Shown here: positions 34,417 through 44,175 of the stretch, one piece after another
Position numbering within the stretch: position 1 is the stretch's first letter
How the letters are laid out: each line of letters starts with the position of its first letter
From: CAWJMF01 sp963843945
GTDB lineage: Bacteria > Vulcanimicrobiota > Vulcanimicrobiia > Vulcanimicrobiales > Vulcanimicrobiaceae
DNA length: 64,000 nt
Reading direction: 5' to 3'
NCBI GenBank assembly: GCA_963843945.1
Contig: CAWJMF010000002.1
Location: forward strand, 1,426,001 to 1,490,000
The notes under the pieces: generated by a model
What the model was told of the DNA's origin: nothing
Database searches by the model: none
Seen by the model: only the letters and a program-made list of their open reading frames with translations
Position numbers and translations under genes: made by a program

Positions 34417-35939
34417 GGCCACCCGGTCAACTTCCCGTCGTAACGCGCGGGGGACTCTGGGCCGTGGCCATCGTAGGCGCCGTCGTCGCGTTTCTGCATC
34501 TCGTAACGGCCGGCCGCTACGATCTGTTCGTTAACGAGCTTTACTTCATCGTCTGCGGCCGGCATCCGGCGTTCGGTTACGTCGATCAGCCGCCGCTGAT
34601 TCCGCTGCTCTCCGCCTTGACGCAGCTCGGGGGAACGCACGTCTGGCTTCTGCGCCTGCCCGCAGTCCTCGCCGCCGTCGCACTGGTGCCGCTCACGGTC
34701 GCGTTTGCCCAGCTTCTAGGCGCGACGACGCGCGGTGCGTGGCTCGCCGCCGTTGCCGCCGCCGCATCCCCGATGCTCACGGCAATGACGGCCACGCTCA
34801 CGACTTCGGCGCTCGAGCCGTTGGCGTGGACCGCCATCGCCTATTGCGTCACCCGAGCCGTCGTCAAAGCCGAGCCGCGGATGTGGTGGTGGGCAGGCGC
34901 TCTCGCGGGCCTCGCCTTCGAGACGCGCTACGGCGTGATCGTCTGGATCCTTGCGCTTGCAATCGGGCTCGCGGCGACCGCACAGCGCTCCTCGCTGCGT
35001 TCGGCGTCGCTCGCTATCGGGGTCGCGGTCGCTGCGCTCGTCGCACTCCCCAACGCGACCTGGCAGCTCGTGCATGGGCTGCCCTTCCTGGAAGTCATCC
35101 ACAACGACAACGCCGACAACTACACTGGTACGCCGCTCGTCTTTGCGATCGACCAGATCTTCTCGATCAACTTCCTGCTCGCGCCGCTCTGGGTAACCGG
35201 CATCGTCGCGCCCTTCGTCTCGCCGCGACTCGCGCGCTTTCGTTTCCTCGCCATTGCGTTCGTCGCATCGGCGGTTCTCGTGTTTGTGACCCACGGTAAG
35301 AACTATTACCTCGCAGGCGCGTACCCCGCGATGTTCGCGCTCGGGGCCGCCGCCTGTACCGCGCTGCCGCGCTTCTTGATCGCGCTTTGGTGTGTTCTCG
35401 CTGCCGCCGAGGGCGCGCTCGCGCTGCCGTTGGTGCTGCCGATTTACTCGCCGGCGAAGCTGAAGACGACCGTGGACGAGATGCCGATCAAACTCCGCCC
35501 TGTCGAAAAAGCCTCGCTCGGCGCGCCGCTAACTCAGGTGTTCTCGTATGAGTTCGGTTGGCGCGAACTGGCCGCGAGCGTCGGGGAAGTGTTCGCCTCT
35601 CTGCCGCCCAGCGATCGCGCGCGAGCCGCGATTTTTGCGTCGACGTACGGTGAAGCTGCCGCGATCGACGTATTCGGGTCCGGGTTACCGCCGGCGCTCA
35701 GCGGCAACAACCAATACTTCCTCTGGGGGCCCCGCGGTTTCGACGGAGCCGTCGTCATCGCAGTCAACGTCGACCCCGCCGTGTGGTCGGCCCGGTGCGA
35801 TTCGCTACGCGTCGCAGCACGCTATGGCGAATCGCCCTACGTCATGCCGCGAGAGCACGATCGCCCGATCGTCGTTTGCCGCGGCCTGCATCCACCGCTG
35901 CCCCAGCTTTGGCCCCAGCTCAAGTTCTACGGCATCTGA
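34413..35939 (+). CDS. GT-C (family 39-like) membrane glycosyltransferase
   Basis: A 508-residue polytopic membrane protein of the PMT/ArnT type. The first periplasmic loop reads DLFVNELYFIVCGRHPAFGY then VDQPPLIPL, the family signature with the acidic residue near the donor site. About ten hydrophobic helices follow, then a soluble C-terminal domain (from about residue 355). The start is a TTG whose last bases overlap the propeller-gene TGA. A longer open frame exists upstream but is the first frame of the propeller gene. It probably transfers a lipid-linked sugar at the outer face of the inner membrane. Confidence 0.8.
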   Translation: MRPPGQLPVVTRGGLWAVAIVGAVVAFLHLVTAGRYDLFVNELYFIVCGRHPAFGYVDQPPLIPLLSALTQLGGTHVWLLRLPAVLAAVALVPLTVAFAQLLGATTRGAWLAAVAAAASPMLTAMTATLTTSALEPLAWTAIAYCVTRAVVKAEPRMWWWAGALAGLAFETRYGVIVWILALAIGLAATAQRSSLRSASLAIGVAVAALVALPNATWQLVHGLPFLEVIHNDNADNYTGTPLVFAIDQIFSINFLLAPLWVTGIVAPFVSPRLARFRFLAIAFVASAVLVFVTHGKNYYLAGAYPAMFALGAAACTALPRFLIALWCVLAAAEGALALPLVLPIYSPAKLKTTVDEMPIKLRPVEKASLGAPLTQVFSYEFGWRELAASVGEVFASLPPSDRARAAIFASTYGEAAAIDVFGSGLPPALSGNNQYFLWGPRGFDGAVVIAVNVDPAVWSARCDSLRVAARYGESPYVMPREHDRPIVVCRGLHPPLPQLWPQLKFYGI

Positions 35940-36008
35940 TTCGACGCGAGGGTGGGCTTGGTTCATCGGCGTACTTAAAGCACCCGGATCGCCGCCGAAG
36001 AGGTTTGC

Positions 36009-38528
36009 ATGCGCCGTGTTATTGGGCTGTCTCTGCTTGTTGCCGTAACGTTTGCGCCCGGTCCTCGCGCCCTCGCGGCGACGAGTGATGCGGCGGCGGC
36101 GGCCGCTTCCGAACCGGCGAAGTACGACGCGTTCGTGAAAGGCGCCACGGTCGCGAACGGGCTCATCGGAGTCATTCGAAAGAACGGCAAGGTCTACTTA
36201 GCGGTATCGAAGTCGCAGCTCGGTCAGGACTTCATCGAAGTTGCCGTTCCCGCCACGGGAATCGGCGGCTTTGGCCCCGCGCCGGGCGAGCCGTACGTCG
36301 CACCGGCCCGCATCATGCGTTTCGAGCGCGTCGACGACACCATCGTGATCCGCTGGCCGAACACGATTGCCAAGGTCGATCCGAATTCGCCGCAGGCAGC
36401 CGGCGCGCAGGCTTCCCTCGCGAGCTCGATCGTAGCCATCGCGCCGGTCGAGGCGCAATCCGACACCATGGTCGTTTTTTCCGCGGCCGCGTTCTTAGGC
36501 GACGTCGCGAATCTCAAGGCGCAGTTCGATAGCGTCGTGACCAAGCCCGGCCATGCGTACCATCTCGACGCCGCCCGGACGTTCTTCACCGAAACCAAGA
36601 GCTTTCCACAAAACACGATCTTACGCGTCGACCAAACGTGGGCAACCGACTCCCCCGACACGATCGACAACGTGCCCGACGCGCGCAGCGTCGAGGTTCG
36701 GATGACGTACAACATCGTAGCCGCACCGCAAAATGGCTATATGCCGCGGATTGCGGATCCACGCGTCGGCTATTTCGAACAGCCCCTCCTCAACTTCCAA
36801 AGTGACAAGAACCCTTCGCGGAACGTCAACTACATCAGCCGCTGGAACTTCAATCCGCAGACACCCGGTCAGCCCTCGCCGGCGAAGAACCCGATCGTCT
36901 TCACGATCAGCAACGACGTCCCGGTCGACTATCGGGACGCCGTGAGAAGCGCCTTGCTGGCCTGGAACGACGTCTTCGCCCGTATCGGAATTCAGGGAGC
37001 CGTCCAGGTACGACAGCAGCCTAGCGACGCGACCTTCGACCTCGACGACATCCGTAACAATATGGTGAGTTGGTTCGATACCTCGTCCCCGCAATACGGG
37101 GCCGAGGCGCTCATCATCAACGACCCACGCACCGGCGAGGAGATCAACGTCGGGATCAACGTCGATGCGGTGGTCGGATTATTCGGGCCGCAGTACTATC
37201 GCTACGTCGCGGCACCGGCACGCGGACTAGCCGACAACGAGGCGCTCGAAAAGCAATTTACGATTGGCTGGATTATTTCGATCATCTTGCACGAATCCGG
37301 CCACGACCTTGGGCTGCAGCACAACTTCATCGGGTCGATGGCTTACACGGCAGGCCAACTCCAAGATCCCGCCTTCACCGCGAAGAATGGCGTCGCCAGC
37401 AGCGTGATGGAATACGCCCCGGTCAATCTCTGGCCGGCGGGAACCCGGCAGGGCGACTACTTCCAGCTCGTGGTCGGTCCGTATGACTACTATGCCGTTC
37501 AGTACGGCTACGGCTACATTCCGAACGCTGCGACTCCGGAGGCCGAGCTGCCGGCCCTCAACAAACTGGCGTCGCGCTGGTCGGACCCGTTGTACCGGTT
37601 CGCATCGGATGAAGACGTCCAATTCGGTAACGGTCACGCGGTCGACCCGAGGGTGCAGCAGGACGATCTCACCAACCATCCGCTCGAGTGGGAGAAGCTG
37701 CAGTTGACCATGCTGCATGCGCTCATGAACGCGGTCGATCGACGCTTTCCGAAATCGGGCGAGCCGTTCGACGAAGCCCGCCGCGCCTTTTCCGTTCCGC
37801 TAAGATTCTATGCGCGCGACGCAGTGATGCCCGCGCACATCATTGGCGGAGAATACATCTCACGTGCAAACGCCGGCGATCCGCACAGTGCGCCGCCGAT
37901 GCAACCCGTCTCGCGGACGGACGAGTACGCAGCTTGGCAGGTCTTGCAAGAGTATCTCTTCTCCGATACGGCTTGGCAATTCAACCCGAACGTCCTCAAC
38001 CGGCTGACGTATAGCGAGTTCAGTTCGCTCGGTCCCGACGGCACCTGGATCTACAATCCCTCGCCGCGTCACGACGTCGCGGTGGTTCAGGTTGCCGCAC
38101 AAACGCAGGAGCGAGCACTCAACGAGCTATTCGCACCGCTGACGCTGCAGCGCATCGACGAGCTGTCGACGAAATATTCGCCCGGCACGACGATGACGTT
38201 GACCGATCTCTTCGATTGGACGCGGAACGGCTTCTACGGCGATCTTGCCAACGGGACGATCGCGAAGGCCGGCGTCGTCCGGCGGAACGCCCAAATGCGT
38301 TTCGCTAAACGCCTGGCGCACCTTTGGCTGGCGCCGGCGGCCGGGACACCCGGCGACGCGCAAGCTCTGGCGCGGCTTCAACTCGAGTACCTGCTGCGGG
38401 ACACCACCCTCGCACTCCGGGCGAAGTTGCCGGACCTACCGCGCGCCCACGTCGAAACGCTGCAAGCGCTCGCGCGCCAAGCCTTGGACGCGCGAGCGAC
38501 GATGGCTGCACCTGCGTCGAGTCCCTAA
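36009..38528 (+). CDS. Secreted zinc metalloprotease (DUF5117/DUF4953-like)
   Basis: An 839-residue exported metallopeptidase. Signal peptide MRRVIGLSLLVAVTFAPGPR to ALA. The zinc site is HESGHDLGLQHNF (His about 430, 434 and 440), an extended HExxHxxGxxH metzincin pattern. An N-terminal region with VYLAVSKSQLGQDFIEVAVP and a long helical C-terminus match the large bacterial family annotated with DUF5117 and DUF4953 domains. The ATG follows AAGAGG closely. It stands alone on the plus strand. Substrate unknown; likely periplasmic or outer-surface protein turnover. Confidence 0.88.
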   Translation: MRRVIGLSLLVAVTFAPGPRALAATSDAAAAAASEPAKYDAFVKGATVANGLIGVIRKNGKVYLAVSKSQLGQDFIEVAVPATGIGGFGPAPGEPYVAPARIMRFERVDDTIVIRWPNTIAKVDPNSPQAAGAQASLASSIVAIAPVEAQSDTMVVFSAAAFLGDVANLKAQFDSVVTKPGHAYHLDAARTFFTETKSFPQNTILRVDQTWATDSPDTIDNVPDARSVEVRMTYNIVAAPQNGYMPRIADPRVGYFEQPLLNFQSDKNPSRNVNYISRWNFNPQTPGQPSPAKNPIVFTISNDVPVDYRDAVRSALLAWNDVFARIGIQGAVQVRQQPSDATFDLDDIRNNMVSWFDTSSPQYGAEALIINDPRTGEEINVGINVDAVVGLFGPQYYRYVAAPARGLADNEALEKQFTIGWIISIILHESGHDLGLQHNFIGSMAYTAGQLQDPAFTAKNGVASSVMEYAPVNLWPAGTRQGDYFQLVVGPYDYYAVQYGYGYIPNAATPEAELPALNKLASRWSDPLYRFASDEDVQFGNGHAVDPRVQQDDLTNHPLEWEKLQLTMLHALMNAVDRRFPKSGEPFDEARRAFSVPLRFYARDAVMPAHIIGGEYISRANAGDPHSAPPMQPVSRTDEYAAWQVLQEYLFSDTAWQFNPNVLNRLTYSEFSSLGPDGTWIYNPSPRHDVAVVQVAAQTQERALNELFAPLTLQRIDELSTKYSPGTTMTLTDLFDWTRNGFYGDLANGTIAKAGVVRRNAQMRFAKRLAHLWLAPAAGTPGDAQALARLQLEYLLRDTTLALRAKLPDLPRAHVETLQALARQALDARATMAAPASSP

Positions 38529-38534
38529 ACCGGA

Positions 38535-39116
38535 TCAGGCCTTTTGAACGACGTTCGCGACCGCGGTATGAACCGAGCGAAGCCTAAACGCGAGCGCGAT
38601 CTGTAGAATACCGAAGAACAGGAAGTACCAAGCGAGGAGATACGCCGTCGCGAGGGTGCCCTCAAGCGGGCTTCGGAACACCCAGATGCCGAACGCCACG
38701 GAGACGATCCCAGCGATGATATACATCCACTCGTTGGCGATAGCGTCGCGGAACCGAATGCCGGCCGCAATTTGCAGAATTCCCGTTACGATCAGCCACG
38801 AGGCAACGAAGTACACAAAGGCAAGCGTACTCGCTAGCGGCCACGACCAAATGATGAACGACACGACGATCCCAAGGATGCCCTCAAAGAGCAGCGCCCA
38901 CCAGTGGTCGCCGCCGATCAACGAAAACGCCGCCGCGATTGCGAGGACGCCTGCGACGAAGGCGTAGATTCCTAACACGAGCACGAGCGAAACGAGGGCG
39001 GCGCCAGGCTGCATGAATGCGATGATGGCGACGACGATCGCCGCAATACCGCGTACGAGCAGCAACCACCACTTACTGCCAATGCCCTGAAGCTGGCTAC
39101 CGAGCGCGTTAACCAC
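38535..39116 (-). CDS. HdeD/DUF308-family membrane protein
   Basis: A 193-residue protein with six transmembrane helices in three repeated pairs: WWLLLVRGIAAIVVAIIAF, HWWALLFEGILGIVVSFIIW and EWMYIIAGIVSVAFGIWVF. This is the HdeD pattern of acid-resistance-associated membrane proteins. It starts at a GTG with AAAGGA 6 bases upstream. It is convergent with the metalloprotease (6 bases apart). Confidence 0.9.
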   Translation of the reverse strand: MVNALGSQLQGIGSKWWLLLVRGIAAIVVAIIAFMQPGAALVSLVLVLGIYAFVAGVLAIAAAFSLIGGDHWWALLFEGILGIVVSFIIWSWPLASTLAFVYFVASWLIVTGILQIAAGIRFRDAIANEWMYIIAGIVSVAFGIWVFRSPLEGTLATAYLLAWYFLFFGILQIALAFRLRSVHTAVANVVQKA

Positions 39117-39203
39117 GATGAGTCCTTTCCGGCCGAATCGCCGGCCGCTGCACTGACTCTAGGAAGCGGTTGTGAAGATCTTATCCGGATCGCCTCGCGA
39201 GCC

Positions 39204-39602
39204 TCAGGCTTGCGACACCGAGAAATAGAAAACCAGAGCAGTCCTCGCGAAGTTCTTCGTGTCCTGGGCCACCTTGGTGGCTTGCTGGGATCTTAGCGCG
39301 GCCATCAGATGCGACATCGATTCGAAACCCACAATCGTAATCATATGATAGGGGGACGACGCGGAACCCAGCATCCCGACGGGAGCCTTGCTAACCGCGT
39401 ACGACACGACTCCCGGAAGTTGTTTGACCAACGCTTCGTGCGTTGAAAAGTAGTACTTATCGAACACATCGGCGTCCCCGGGAGCGGTGTAAAGCGTAAG
39501 CAGAATGGCCCTGTCGCCAACGGCCGCCGAAGCACTTTCCGCAAGCAAGGCGACTGGCGCCAGAGCGGCGCCGGCCAGGAAGACTTTGCGCGAACGGGTC
39601 AT
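39204..39602 (-). CDS. Exported EthD-domain protein
   Basis: A 132-residue protein with a signal sequence (MTRSRKVFLAGAALAPVALL to SASA) followed by an EthD-type ferredoxin-like fold: AILLTLYTAPGDADVFDKYY, STHEALVKQLPGVVSYAVS and ESMSHLMAAL. EthD proteins are small dimeric alpha+beta barrels linked to ether or polyketide degradation; exported forms are less usual. ATG preceded by GGAGG 7 bases upstream. Cofactor and role unknown. Confidence 0.78.
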   Translation of the reverse strand: MTRSRKVFLAGAALAPVALLAESASAAVGDRAILLTLYTAPGDADVFDKYYFSTHEALVKQLPGVVSYAVSKAPVGMLGSASSPYHMITIVGFESMSHLMAALRSQQATKVAQDTKNFARTALVFYFSVSQA

Positions 39603-39927
39603 GTAAGTGCCTCCATGTGAGCATGCGGCACGGCGTGGTCATCCAACGGCTGGACTGAGGTCGGGCCGGCATTTATAGATGGCAGGATAAAGCGAGGTCA
39701 AGAAGGTTTTATCCAGAGCCTCTGCGCTGGCTGACTTCGACAGTTAAACCTCGAGATCGAACCTGAACTGATTCTCGCGAAATCTGCTGCATTAGAAGGC
39801 AACAGGCGAGCACAGCGACATGTCGAACTTCAGCGTTCGACACAACGGGTAAATTCGCGCGGGTTCTATCGGAGTCGTGTCTTTTTTTGCCTTTTTTGCC
39901 GCGATAGCCGTTTGTTAAGGAGATCGA
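39603..39927. promoter_or_regulatory. Divergent intergenic region with two inverted repeats
   Basis: The 325 bases between the EthD-like gene and the DUF1254 gene show no open frame. Two symmetrical elements are visible. TGTCGAA/TTCGACA (39821-39827 and 39836-39842) has an 8-base spacer and could be an operator. CTATCG/CGATAG (39868-39873 and 39902-39907, approximate) brackets two T-runs just before the AAGGAGAT ribosome binding site. Confidence 0.4.
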
Positions 39928-41370
39928 ATGAGCTTATTGCTTGCGTCCGCCAAAGTGCGCGCAACTGCGATGGTCGCGACGGCGGCCGTTCTTTTGGCGA
40001 CGCTTGGCGTCGGTGCCCCAGCGAATGCGGCGCTGACTCAGGAAGCGGCGAATAAAGCAGCGTTGGACGCTTACACCTACGGCTTCCCTATCGTTCTTAT
40101 GGACGTTACTAAGACCGTGGCCACCAACGTTTCCAAGCCCACGCTAACGTCTGCCGCACCAATCGGCCAGTTCTCGAATATTCCCGAGTTTCCACCACCT
40201 GAAAACCATGCGGTCGTCGCTCCAAACGCTGACACTCTTTATTCTGCGGCGTGGGTCGATGTTTCAAGCGAACCGATGGTGCTTCACGTGCCTGATTACA
40301 AGGGCCGTTATTTTCTCATGCCAATGCTTGACATGTGGACGAACGTGTTTCAATCGCCGGGAACTCGCACGGGATATGAAAAGGGCGGCGATTTCGCAAT
40401 CGTCGGACCCGGCTGGACCGGGACGCTGCCGTCAGGCCTCACGAAGATTCAAGCACCCACCTCGACGATCTGGATAATCGGGCGTAGCGCCTGCTACGGT
40501 CCCAGCGACTACGCAAACGTCGGCAAACTGCAAGCGCAACTCTCCTTGACACCACTTTCACACTGGGGGAAAACGTACGTGCCGCCGGCCGGCTCGGTGA
40601 ATCCGTCAATCGATATGAAGACAGCGCCGCCGGACCAGATTGCAGCCATGAACGCCCAAACATTCTTCTCTAAACTCGCAGCGCTTATGGGCACATACGG
40701 TTACCCGGCGGCAGATAGCCAGCTGGTGGCGGAGCTCGCTACACTGGGAATCGTAGCGGGGAAGCCCTTCGACATCAGTAAGACGGATTCGGTAGTATCA
40801 GCGGCGCTGAATGCCGCGGTAAAGAATGGACAGAAAACAATCGCTGCGGCTGCGCCAAGTGCTATCGGCGCTCGCGTTGCCAATGGGTGGGTCGTTTCAA
40901 CCGGCGGCGGCTCTTACGGCACACATTATTTGCGGCGAGCGTATTTCTCGCTCTTTGGTCTTGGAGCGAATATCCCCGAAGACGCCGTGTATCCGATCGG
41001 CAAGGTCGACAGTGCGGGCAAACCGATGTCGGGTGCTAACGACTACCGCGTCCACTTCGCGAAGGGCATGACCCCGCCGGTCGATGGCTTTTGGTCGTTG
41101 ACGATGTACGAGGGCCTCGGATATTTCGTCCCAAATCCCCTTAACCGCTATAAACTTGGCAGCTTAAGCGAGCCTAAGCTCGACGTGAATCCTGACGGCT
41201 CGATCGACGTCTATATCTCGCATGCGCAGCCGAGCACTCACGTGAATAATTGGCTGCCCGCCCCGGCCGGCGCGTTCTACATGGACCTTCGCTTGTACTG
41301 GCCCAAGACAAAGCCACCGTCGGTGATCGACGGAACGTGGAACCCGCCGGCGATAACGCAAACCAAGTAG
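39928..41370 (+). CDS. Exported DUF1254/DUF1214 protein
   Basis: A 480-residue secreted protein with signal peptide (to APANAA). It contains the DUF1254 region (YTYGFPIVLMDVTK, APNADTLYSAAWVDVSSEP, KGRYFLMPMLDMWTNVF) and a C-terminal DUF1214 region (GMTPPVDGFWSLTMYE, NRYKLGS, DGSIDVYISH). These paired domains are common in bacteria and have no settled biochemical role. SD AAGGAGAT 5 bases before the ATG. A 10-base-arm hairpin lies beyond the stop. Confidence 0.9.
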   Translation: MSLLLASAKVRATAMVATAAVLLATLGVGAPANAALTQEAANKAALDAYTYGFPIVLMDVTKTVATNVSKPTLTSAAPIGQFSNIPEFPPPENHAVVAPNADTLYSAAWVDVSSEPMVLHVPDYKGRYFLMPMLDMWTNVFQSPGTRTGYEKGGDFAIVGPGWTGTLPSGLTKIQAPTSTIWIIGRSACYGPSDYANVGKLQAQLSLTPLSHWGKTYVPPAGSVNPSIDMKTAPPDQIAAMNAQTFFSKLAALMGTYGYPAADSQLVAELATLGIVAGKPFDISKTDSVVSAALNAAVKNGQKTIAAAAPSAIGARVANGWVVSTGGGSYGTHYLRRAYFSLFGLGANIPEDAVYPIGKVDSAGKPMSGANDYRVHFAKGMTPPVDGFWSLTMYEGLGYFVPNPLNRYKLGSLSEPKLDVNPDGSIDVYISHAQPSTHVNNWLPAPAGAFYMDLRLYWPKTKPPSVIDGTWNPPAITQTK

Positions 41371-41502
41371 CGACCCGTGCCACACTCGTTTGGTTTGGCA
41401 TCGGTGTCCAAAACTGGATGGCTTATCCCGCACCGACGGTTTAATCCAGCCAATCGACGTTCTTGACGACGTGGCCAGATCGATGCGCGACTGACCGAAA
41501 GA

Positions 41503-41531
41503 CTCCGCAGGATCACCGAGCCTGCGGAGTT
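41503..41531. terminator. Bidirectional terminator hairpin
   Basis: Perfect 10-base arms ACTCCGCAGG and CCTGCGGAGT with a 9-base loop sit between the convergent DUF1254 and NHL-repeat genes. No strong T-run is seen on either side. Position and symmetry make a shared transcription end the likely role. Confidence 0.6.
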
Positions 41532-41549
41532 GATCGGCACAGCTGATAG

Positions 41550-43559
41550 CTAGTAGGGTATCACGGCTCCCATACGGGGCGGCTTCACCGGCGCGGCGGC
41601 GCCATAGATGACGGCGATCCCCTGTCCCGGACCCCACGTCGACGTGCGGCGGATAGGATCAGATGAGGTGGCAGTCCGAGGGTCATACCAGTTATTGGCA
41701 GCCCAAACGTTCCCCGCGGCGTCGATCGACACGTCCGTGATCATTTGAAGACTTCCGCTCTGAAAGACGTGTAGGACATCTCCTCTCTTCGTCCCCGCCG
41801 CGTGACCCTTAGTACCGTCTCCCGCCATGAACACGACACCTGGAGTCAATGGCGATAGGTTACCCACCCAAACGTCGTCGTTGCCATCGAGGTTTAGTCC
41901 CCACGGAACATCGACTCCACCGCCGCTGTAACCGGCTGGGTCTGGTTGCGTACCATCAGGTCGTATCATACTTACGACGCCCGTTTCTTTCGGATACTTC
42001 AGCATGGCAGCGCCCATAATTTCGAACTGCTGCATGATGGACGCTCCGTCCGGCACCTTCGGAACCGGAAAATCTAGGGAGGTGTTACTCGCCACCCACA
42101 CGTTGCTCTTTGAGTCGAGAGCTAAAGCACGAACGATCAGCCCGACTCTGAACGTTTCAACCTTTGACGGATCGTTCGCCGGGAAGCGAACCACGGTCTC
42201 GGACTGCGAGTTGCTGACCCACACGCGATTCTGTGCGTCGATCACGATGTCGAACGGCGATTTCAAACCCGCGACCTTGACGATGCGTCCGTCTTTGATG
42301 CTTCCGCCCGGAAAGAAAAGCAACTGATTATCCGATCCGTCGGCAATCCAAACGTCGCCGTTCTTCGCAACACCGACGCCCATTAAGCCGAGCATCGGCT
42401 TCTTAAACGGAAAGTCAGCCTCAGTCGCCACGGGCTTGCCGTTAAAGTCCATGACGAGGATCTTGCCGTTAAAACTGGTGGCCCAGACGCGATCTCTGGT
42501 GACTCCGGTTCCCCATCCGACGCCGTCGATGCCCATGCCCGAGAACCCGAGAATCGCAGGGGAGAGTGCCGTTCCGTCCGGAGCCATTTTCACCACCCCG
42601 CCGCCAATGCTCCTGACGACGCCCGATTGCGACCCCGGCATCCAGTTTTGGCCGCTCCACAGATTTCCGTCCGCGTCGAACATGAGCCGGCCCGGCGATC
42701 CGACGCCGCCGCCCGCAAAGCGGACGATAAGAGCAAAATCAGCGGGCACGTACGCTAAATAGGGAACGAAGGGGGCTGCGCGTCTGCTGCCATCCTTCGG
42801 CTGTGGATAGGCCTGATCGAAAAGTGCGTACAGCTCTTTGGAATGCGCCCAGGATTCACGAGCGATGCCCGCGGCGGCCTGCAACGTGTCGCTAGGTGCC
42901 GAAGCTCCGTCCGGTGTCGACGCAGCTAGGAATCTTCCGCGCCAGTCTCCGGTCGTGGTGCTTGCGAAGGCTGTGATCAGTGAGCCTAGCGTATCGAAGG
43001 TAGCAAGCGTCGTGCTCTGATTGCTATTGAGCGGATCGACTAGCGTTCGACCCCACGTGCCGGTGCCCACGTCGACTAAATTCGGCACATTAGCCGCGGC
43101 TATACGAAGCCCTAGAGCGTTCCCCGAAATTTCGTCACCCTTGATGAATCGCGCGTTCGTGTATGCCGATGCAACCGTCGTCAATTCGTTGATGACGATC
43201 TTGCCGGGTGACTTATCTCCCAAGACGGTTAGGAGCACCAGAGCGTCGTCGCTGGACGAGGCATTTTTGGCGGCCAGGTGGCCACCTTTAGCCGTTACGT
43301 AGAGATCGAAATTTCTTTGGTCACCGTGAAAAAAACTATCGAAATGAAAACGACCGTCGCTGTCGGATCGGCTTTGCCCCAGCTTCAACGGAGCGCCCGT
43401 GCCCGCCGACCACAAAACGACCGTCGAGCCTACGACCGGTGCGCCGCCGACAAGAACCTGTCCCGAGAATAGGTCGGCCGCCGCGGACGGCGCGGCGCCA
43501 AAACAGAATAGCAGAACGGCAAGCAGCCCGCTGCTTGTGAGTTTGACGGTCGTTTTCAA
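41550..43559 (-). CDS. Secreted NHL/Vgb-like beta-propeller protein
   Basis: A 669-residue exported protein. Signal peptide MKTTVKLTSSGLLAVLLFCF to SAAA, then a CarboxypepD-like beta-sandwich (FSGQVLVGGAPVVGSTVVLW), a helical middle, and from about residue 280 six or so NHL/virginiamycin-lyase-type repeats (FDADGNLWSGQNW, VAKNGDVWIADG, IDAQNRVWVSNS, LDSKSNVWVASN, LDGNDDVWVGN, IDAAGNVWAANN). The start is TTG with AAGGA upstream; an ATG 20 bases earlier is out of frame. The propeller suggests ligand or polymer binding at the surface. Confidence 0.82.
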   Translation of the reverse strand: MKTTVKLTSSGLLAVLLFCFGAAPSAAADLFSGQVLVGGAPVVGSTVVLWSAGTGAPLKLGQSRSDSDGRFHFDSFFHGDQRNFDLYVTAKGGHLAAKNASSSDDALVLLTVLGDKSPGKIVINELTTVASAYTNARFIKGDEISGNALGLRIAAANVPNLVDVGTGTWGRTLVDPLNSNQSTTLATFDTLGSLITAFASTTTGDWRGRFLAASTPDGASAPSDTLQAAAGIARESWAHSKELYALFDQAYPQPKDGSRRAAPFVPYLAYVPADFALIVRFAGGGVGSPGRLMFDADGNLWSGQNWMPGSQSGVVRSIGGGVVKMAPDGTALSPAILGFSGMGIDGVGWGTGVTRDRVWATSFNGKILVMDFNGKPVATEADFPFKKPMLGLMGVGVAKNGDVWIADGSDNQLLFFPGGSIKDGRIVKVAGLKSPFDIVIDAQNRVWVSNSQSETVVRFPANDPSKVETFRVGLIVRALALDSKSNVWVASNTSLDFPVPKVPDGASIMQQFEIMGAAMLKYPKETGVVSMIRPDGTQPDPAGYSGGGVDVPWGLNLDGNDDVWVGNLSPLTPGVVFMAGDGTKGHAAGTKRGDVLHVFQSGSLQMITDVSIDAAGNVWAANNWYDPRTATSSDPIRRTSTWGPGQGIAVIYGAAAPVKPPRMGAVIPY

Positions 43560-43678
43560 GCAGGTTCATCCTTCGCAATATTGCAGAGCAAGGGGACTTA
43601 GGGGAAGCGCGTTATTTCTTCGGCGTCAGCGCCGGACACTTTCCTGGGGAGCATCTTCCCGTTGCTCCTCACGTTTCA

Positions 43679-44116
43679 TTAGCGCCAGCGGTCGCCGGGG
43701 GCGGTAACGTAGTTCTTCCACACATAACCCCAAGGAAGTATGAGCGGGACGACCACGACGCCGAGGAAGATCGAGAAGAAGTTGTCGGCGAGGTCGGGAT
43801 CGACGCCGTGCGCGAGATACGGTGGCAGGTAGGCTGCAAGCACCCAGATGAGCTTCCAGGTAAACTCGAAGATCAGCAGCGGCATCATGCGCACCGGGTA
43901 GCGAATGCCGAGCAGTGCGAGGAGCGTCAGCGCTCCGAAAAAGCTCGCCCCGACGCCGTGCCAGAAATCCCAGGGACGGGTACGGTGCAGGATCGCCGGC
44001 CAGGTCTTCAACCCTTGCGCGACGCCTATGAGCGCGTAGGACGCTCGCAACACGTACAGCCGATACAGCGGCAGTTCCGGCTTTGCAACGGTCATACGGC
44101 AGCTGGGATTCCCCAT
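43679..44116 (-). CDS. Membrane protein, unknown function
   Basis: A 145-residue protein with four hydrophobic helices (about residues 25-40, 55-72, 78-98, 117-132). It may begin at the ATG 44116 or at ATG 44095, neither with a clear ribosome binding site. No family recognised; the layout resembles small DoxX-like proteins but motifs are lacking. Confidence 0.55.
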   Translation of the reverse strand: MGNPSCRMTVAKPELPLYRLYVLRASYALIGVAQGLKTWPAILHRTRPWDFWHGVGASFFGALTLLALLGIRYPVRMMPLLIFEFTWKLIWVLAAYLPPYLAHGVDPDLADNFFSIFLGVVVVPLILPWGYVWKNYVTAPGDRWR

Positions 44117-44175
44117 CTAAGCCGTGCAGCACTAGCAATGACCGCAGTCTTTCCCGACATGGGTTCCAAAAGGCC

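Noticed and set aside
33051..35939. One 962-residue protein covering TetR tail, propeller and GT-C
   Set aside because: It is three unrelated segments joined by open frame: a shadow of tetR, the first half of the propeller gene and the GT-C gene.
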